From IMG/VR virus record IMGVR_UViG_3300006071_000104, positions 1-22,681 of that record: a stretch of 22,681 nt of DNA; one strand, 5' to 3'. This DNA is from a virus. Under the pieces are notes generated by a model. The model made no database searches and was not told where the DNA came from. It was given only the letters and a program-made list of their open reading frames with translations. Made by a program: the position numbers and the translations under genes. This document shows positions 21,901 through 22,681 of the stretch, piece after piece. The number at the start of each line of letters is the position of its first letter. The first letter of the stretch is position 1.

Positions 21901-22681
21901 GACATTTGAAATGTTGCCCGATGACCCAGTGGTAGTGATATTACCACCTACATATAACGCTCCGCCAATACCAACTCCACCTACTACTTGCAATGCACCT
22001 GTTGTGGTACTGGTTGCAGGTGTGGTGTTTGTTGTGATAATTTGTTGTGTAGTTGTGCCTGAAAATATTCCAGTAGGTCCTTGTGGGCCTTGTGCCCCAG
22101 TTGAACCCTGTGGTCCTTGTGGTCCTTGTGCCCCAGTTGAACCCTGTGGTCCTTGTGGACCTTGTGTTCCTGCAGAGCCGGCGGTTCCTTGTGGACCTTG
22201 AGGGCCTTGTACTCCCGAAGAGCCTGCAGCTCCTTGTGGTCCTTGCGGTCCTTGTGCCCCAGTTGGTCCTTGTACTCCGGTGGCACCTGTCGGGCCTACT
22301 ATTCTACCAGCATCGTGCCAAGTACTGTCTGCACCCCAAAACCAAACATTACCTGTATTTGAAGTAATATATCCATCGTCTAAATTATTGCTGGTATTTG
22401 GTAAGAATGTATAGTCTGTTACTGTACCCAATAATGTTACACTAACACCTTGTTGTCCTTGTGGACCTTGTGGTCCAGTTTGCCCTTGCGGTCCCTGTGG
22501 TCCTTGTGTGCCAATTGGTCCCTGCGGTCCTTGTATTCCCTGGGGTCCTTGAACACCTGCTCCAGTAGGTCCTTGTGGTCCTTGCGCTCCAGCGCTGCCA
22601 TTACTTCCACTTGGGCCTTGTGGTCCTTGTACACCAGTAGGTCCTTGTGGTCCTTGCGCTCCAGCGCTGCCATTACTTCCA
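18964..22681 (-). CDS. Giant collagen-like adhesin/tail fibre, N-terminus outside window
   Basis: The frame is open from the right edge to 18964, at least 1238 residues. A TTG at 22431 could be read as a start, but Gly-X-Y codons continue in frame upstream without a stop, so the gene begins beyond the window. From the N-terminal side: a Gly-X-Y block (22447-22680), a short domain ([20 protein letters not shown]), a second Gly-X-Y block (22069-22296), a long Gly/Thr/Asn/Val beta-repeat stem, two C1q/TNF-like jelly-roll-looking domains (about 20310-19870 and 19850-19420), and an end with [19 protein letters not shown] typical of phage fibre C-termini. Collagen triplets trimerise into rods; with jelly-roll tips this is a host-contact protein. 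No endosialidase-type peptidase was recognised. Confidence 0.88.
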   Translation of the reverse strand, partial: GSNGSAGAQGPQGPTGVQGPQGPSGSNGSAGAQGPQGPTGAGVQGPQGIQGPQGPIGTQGPQGPQGQTGPQGPQGQQGVSVTLLGTVTDYTFLPNTSNNLDDGYITSNTGNVWFWGADSTWHDAGRIVGPTGATGVQGPTGAQGPQGPQGAAGSSGVQGPQGPQGTAGSAGTQGPQGPQGSTGAQGPQGPQGSTGAQGPQGPTGIFSGTTTQQIITTNTTPATSTTTGALQVVGGVGIGGALYVGGNITTTGSSGNISNVNVLSATIIQSSGNTTVGGNAIVGNSLYVLGNLQVSGTTTTVNATNLTLSNLVITLAANASTTTQANGAGIFANGANASILYNSISNAWTFNLPISTTGSVTGNVITDNGNRVVSTSSGTGNLTITGSNISLTTAGPGAGTTGNATSIPVITLDPYGRVANIGTASVSSSLSMSGTSGTGSVSLINQTLAFASTNGVTITASGNTVTISSPQNLQTNGSPSFAGLTLTSTLNGTTVNAATIGNAGASLIGDGTQITNVSAVTSTIANTSVNNYYPVVFANTGTSSLNGLSNGLRYNPSTATLSGLQHLTAGQDVTTTSIIAATTNVSVFNTTATTLNIGGVATAINAGAANASVSIGSGTGNITAGNIAGSHFGNAYGTTATYGGNVTVNNLTVNNSATFGTNVGVVGTITGTSLFVGTAVGTAYYASPMSVTVSNAGNVVSTLNLFNTGGGAGSGSAIDLYTYSGAGFPPEARIFAIDNGDYSANINFATKVPGAGANILATRMTVASNGNVVIPGNLNVSNIIVNGQPTTYGVVNGSRLLATTNTGGDVAVTAGGAVPFSNSVYSVGSLITQPTTSTFTLQPGWTYKLKFTASRFVSSNTWGQFQWYSVTDSAYVGTRGFTEAVDSTAGHIGSNNETIAYVTPTQATTYRLTSIDNTITFNGVNGGAVVEIEQLNPAIAVQATATGTLNNQYVNVTNAADQTVYATGTDIIWDTLSTSSGIAYSTSNGQFTLTAGSTYNIVGMFSFAGYSANGYLIVQLVDATTNAVIGNQQISAAYNTGYNEVNNISLDIVYTPGTNQTVKFRVTGGTSGLNAKHRGGYFSRAAITQINQAFALNTLGTMTTTGNVSVGGNLNVTGTSTSLITKASGFVNRGVDVTLGNLKVRMASSGNASLQVSTVSGTLTVYGSSTAGGYIDGGTSPLSVTTTPAYLSASANLSGAGLTDTWVIRDTSNSIAWRITLVVGIGYNNNMISIERLV
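22069..22296 (-). repeat. Collagen-like Gly-X-Y block with 36-nt direct repeats
   Basis: Seventy-six residues of G-P-Q, G-S-T, G-A-Q and G-P-T triplets. Within it, a stretch of about 35 nt beginning at 22088 recurs at 22124 with a 36-nt period (four triplets). GPQ dominates, with proline in the X position and glutamine in Y, as in bacterial and phage collagens that lack hydroxyproline. Confidence 0.9.
22447..22681 (-). repeat. Collagen-like Gly-X-Y block with 48-bp exact direct repeat
   Basis: The block continues beyond the right edge. An identical 48-bp segment occurs at 22562-22609 and 22634-22681, offset by 72 nt (24 codons, eight triplets), so the period keeps the collagen frame. The second copy runs to the window edge and may be longer. 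One interruption (G-A-G-V, at about 22555) breaks the triplet register. Confidence 0.9.

Noticed and set aside
21413-22201. 262-codon open frame on the plus strand
   Set aside because: It lies antisense to the collagen-like adhesin. Its Pro/Val-rich composition is the mirror of Gly-X-Y and Asn/Thr repeats, and it has no ribosome site or homology I recognise.
22437-22673. Minus-strand frame with a Lys/Asp/His-rich repeat
   Set aside because: It is an out-of-frame reading of the collagen repeats; the correct frame gives Gly-X-Y and continues into the adhesin.

Overview
The window reads as part of the genome of a T4-like, contractile-tailed bacteriophage. The evidence is a gp61-type primase next to a gp41-type DnaB helicase, a PAAR spike-tip protein, class Ia ribonucleotide reductase plus glutaredoxin, several tail-fibre or adhesin genes (one collagen-like), T4-type late promoter elements (NATAAATA) and dense packing with 1- or 4-nt start/stop overlaps. 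Nearly all genes lie on the minus strand; one two-gene plus-strand island is the exception. The Fe-S genes closely resemble beta/gammaproteobacterial IscA, IscU and ErpA, so a proteobacterial host is likely; this is inference. I saw no tRNA, CRISPR array, insertion sequence or integrase. No stretch above 300 bases lacks a gene; the largest gaps are 16837-16973 and 9561-9665, and both hold promoter elements.

Layout, in minus-strand transcription order from the right. (a) 22681-17976: a very large collagen-like adhesin (its 5' end lies outside the window), a small coupled ORF and a second adhesin-like protein. (b) 16974-17971, plus strand: a 2OG-Fe(II) oxygenase-like protein and a small conserved-looking protein behind a near-consensus sigma70 promoter. 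(c) 16836-15343: another tail-fibre-like protein with a late promoter. (d) 15291-12791: primase and helicase, coupled by an ATGA overlap. (e) 12766-10631: a late-promoter cluster ending in a protein with a KWDG motif typical of covalent nucleotidyltransferases. (f) 10572-10141: a small protein with its own late promoter and intrinsic terminator, probably an abundant virion component. (g) 10067-9666: an unknown gene with a late promoter at its start.

(h) 9560-7524: a membrane-anchored coiled-coil protein and four unknown phage proteins. (i) 7519-6328: the Fe-S cassette iscA, a 54-aa protein with ten cysteines, iscU and erpA. (j) 6308-4588: a PD-(D/E)XK exonuclease, a small tail-fibre-like protein and an unknown. 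(k) 4578-881: nrdA, nrdB and a glutaredoxin. (l) 894-1: an Sm-like small protein, PAAR and a partial unknown.

Functionally, RNR/glutaredoxin, exonuclease, primase and helicase serve nucleotide supply and DNA replication. The adhesins, PAAR and small virion proteins serve assembly and host contact. The most unusual part is the Fe-S cassette: it carries a scaffold and two A-type carriers but no cysteine desulfurase or chaperones, so it would have to work with the host Isc machinery. The cysteine-rich protein translationally linked between iscA and iscU is the best candidate for something undescribed.
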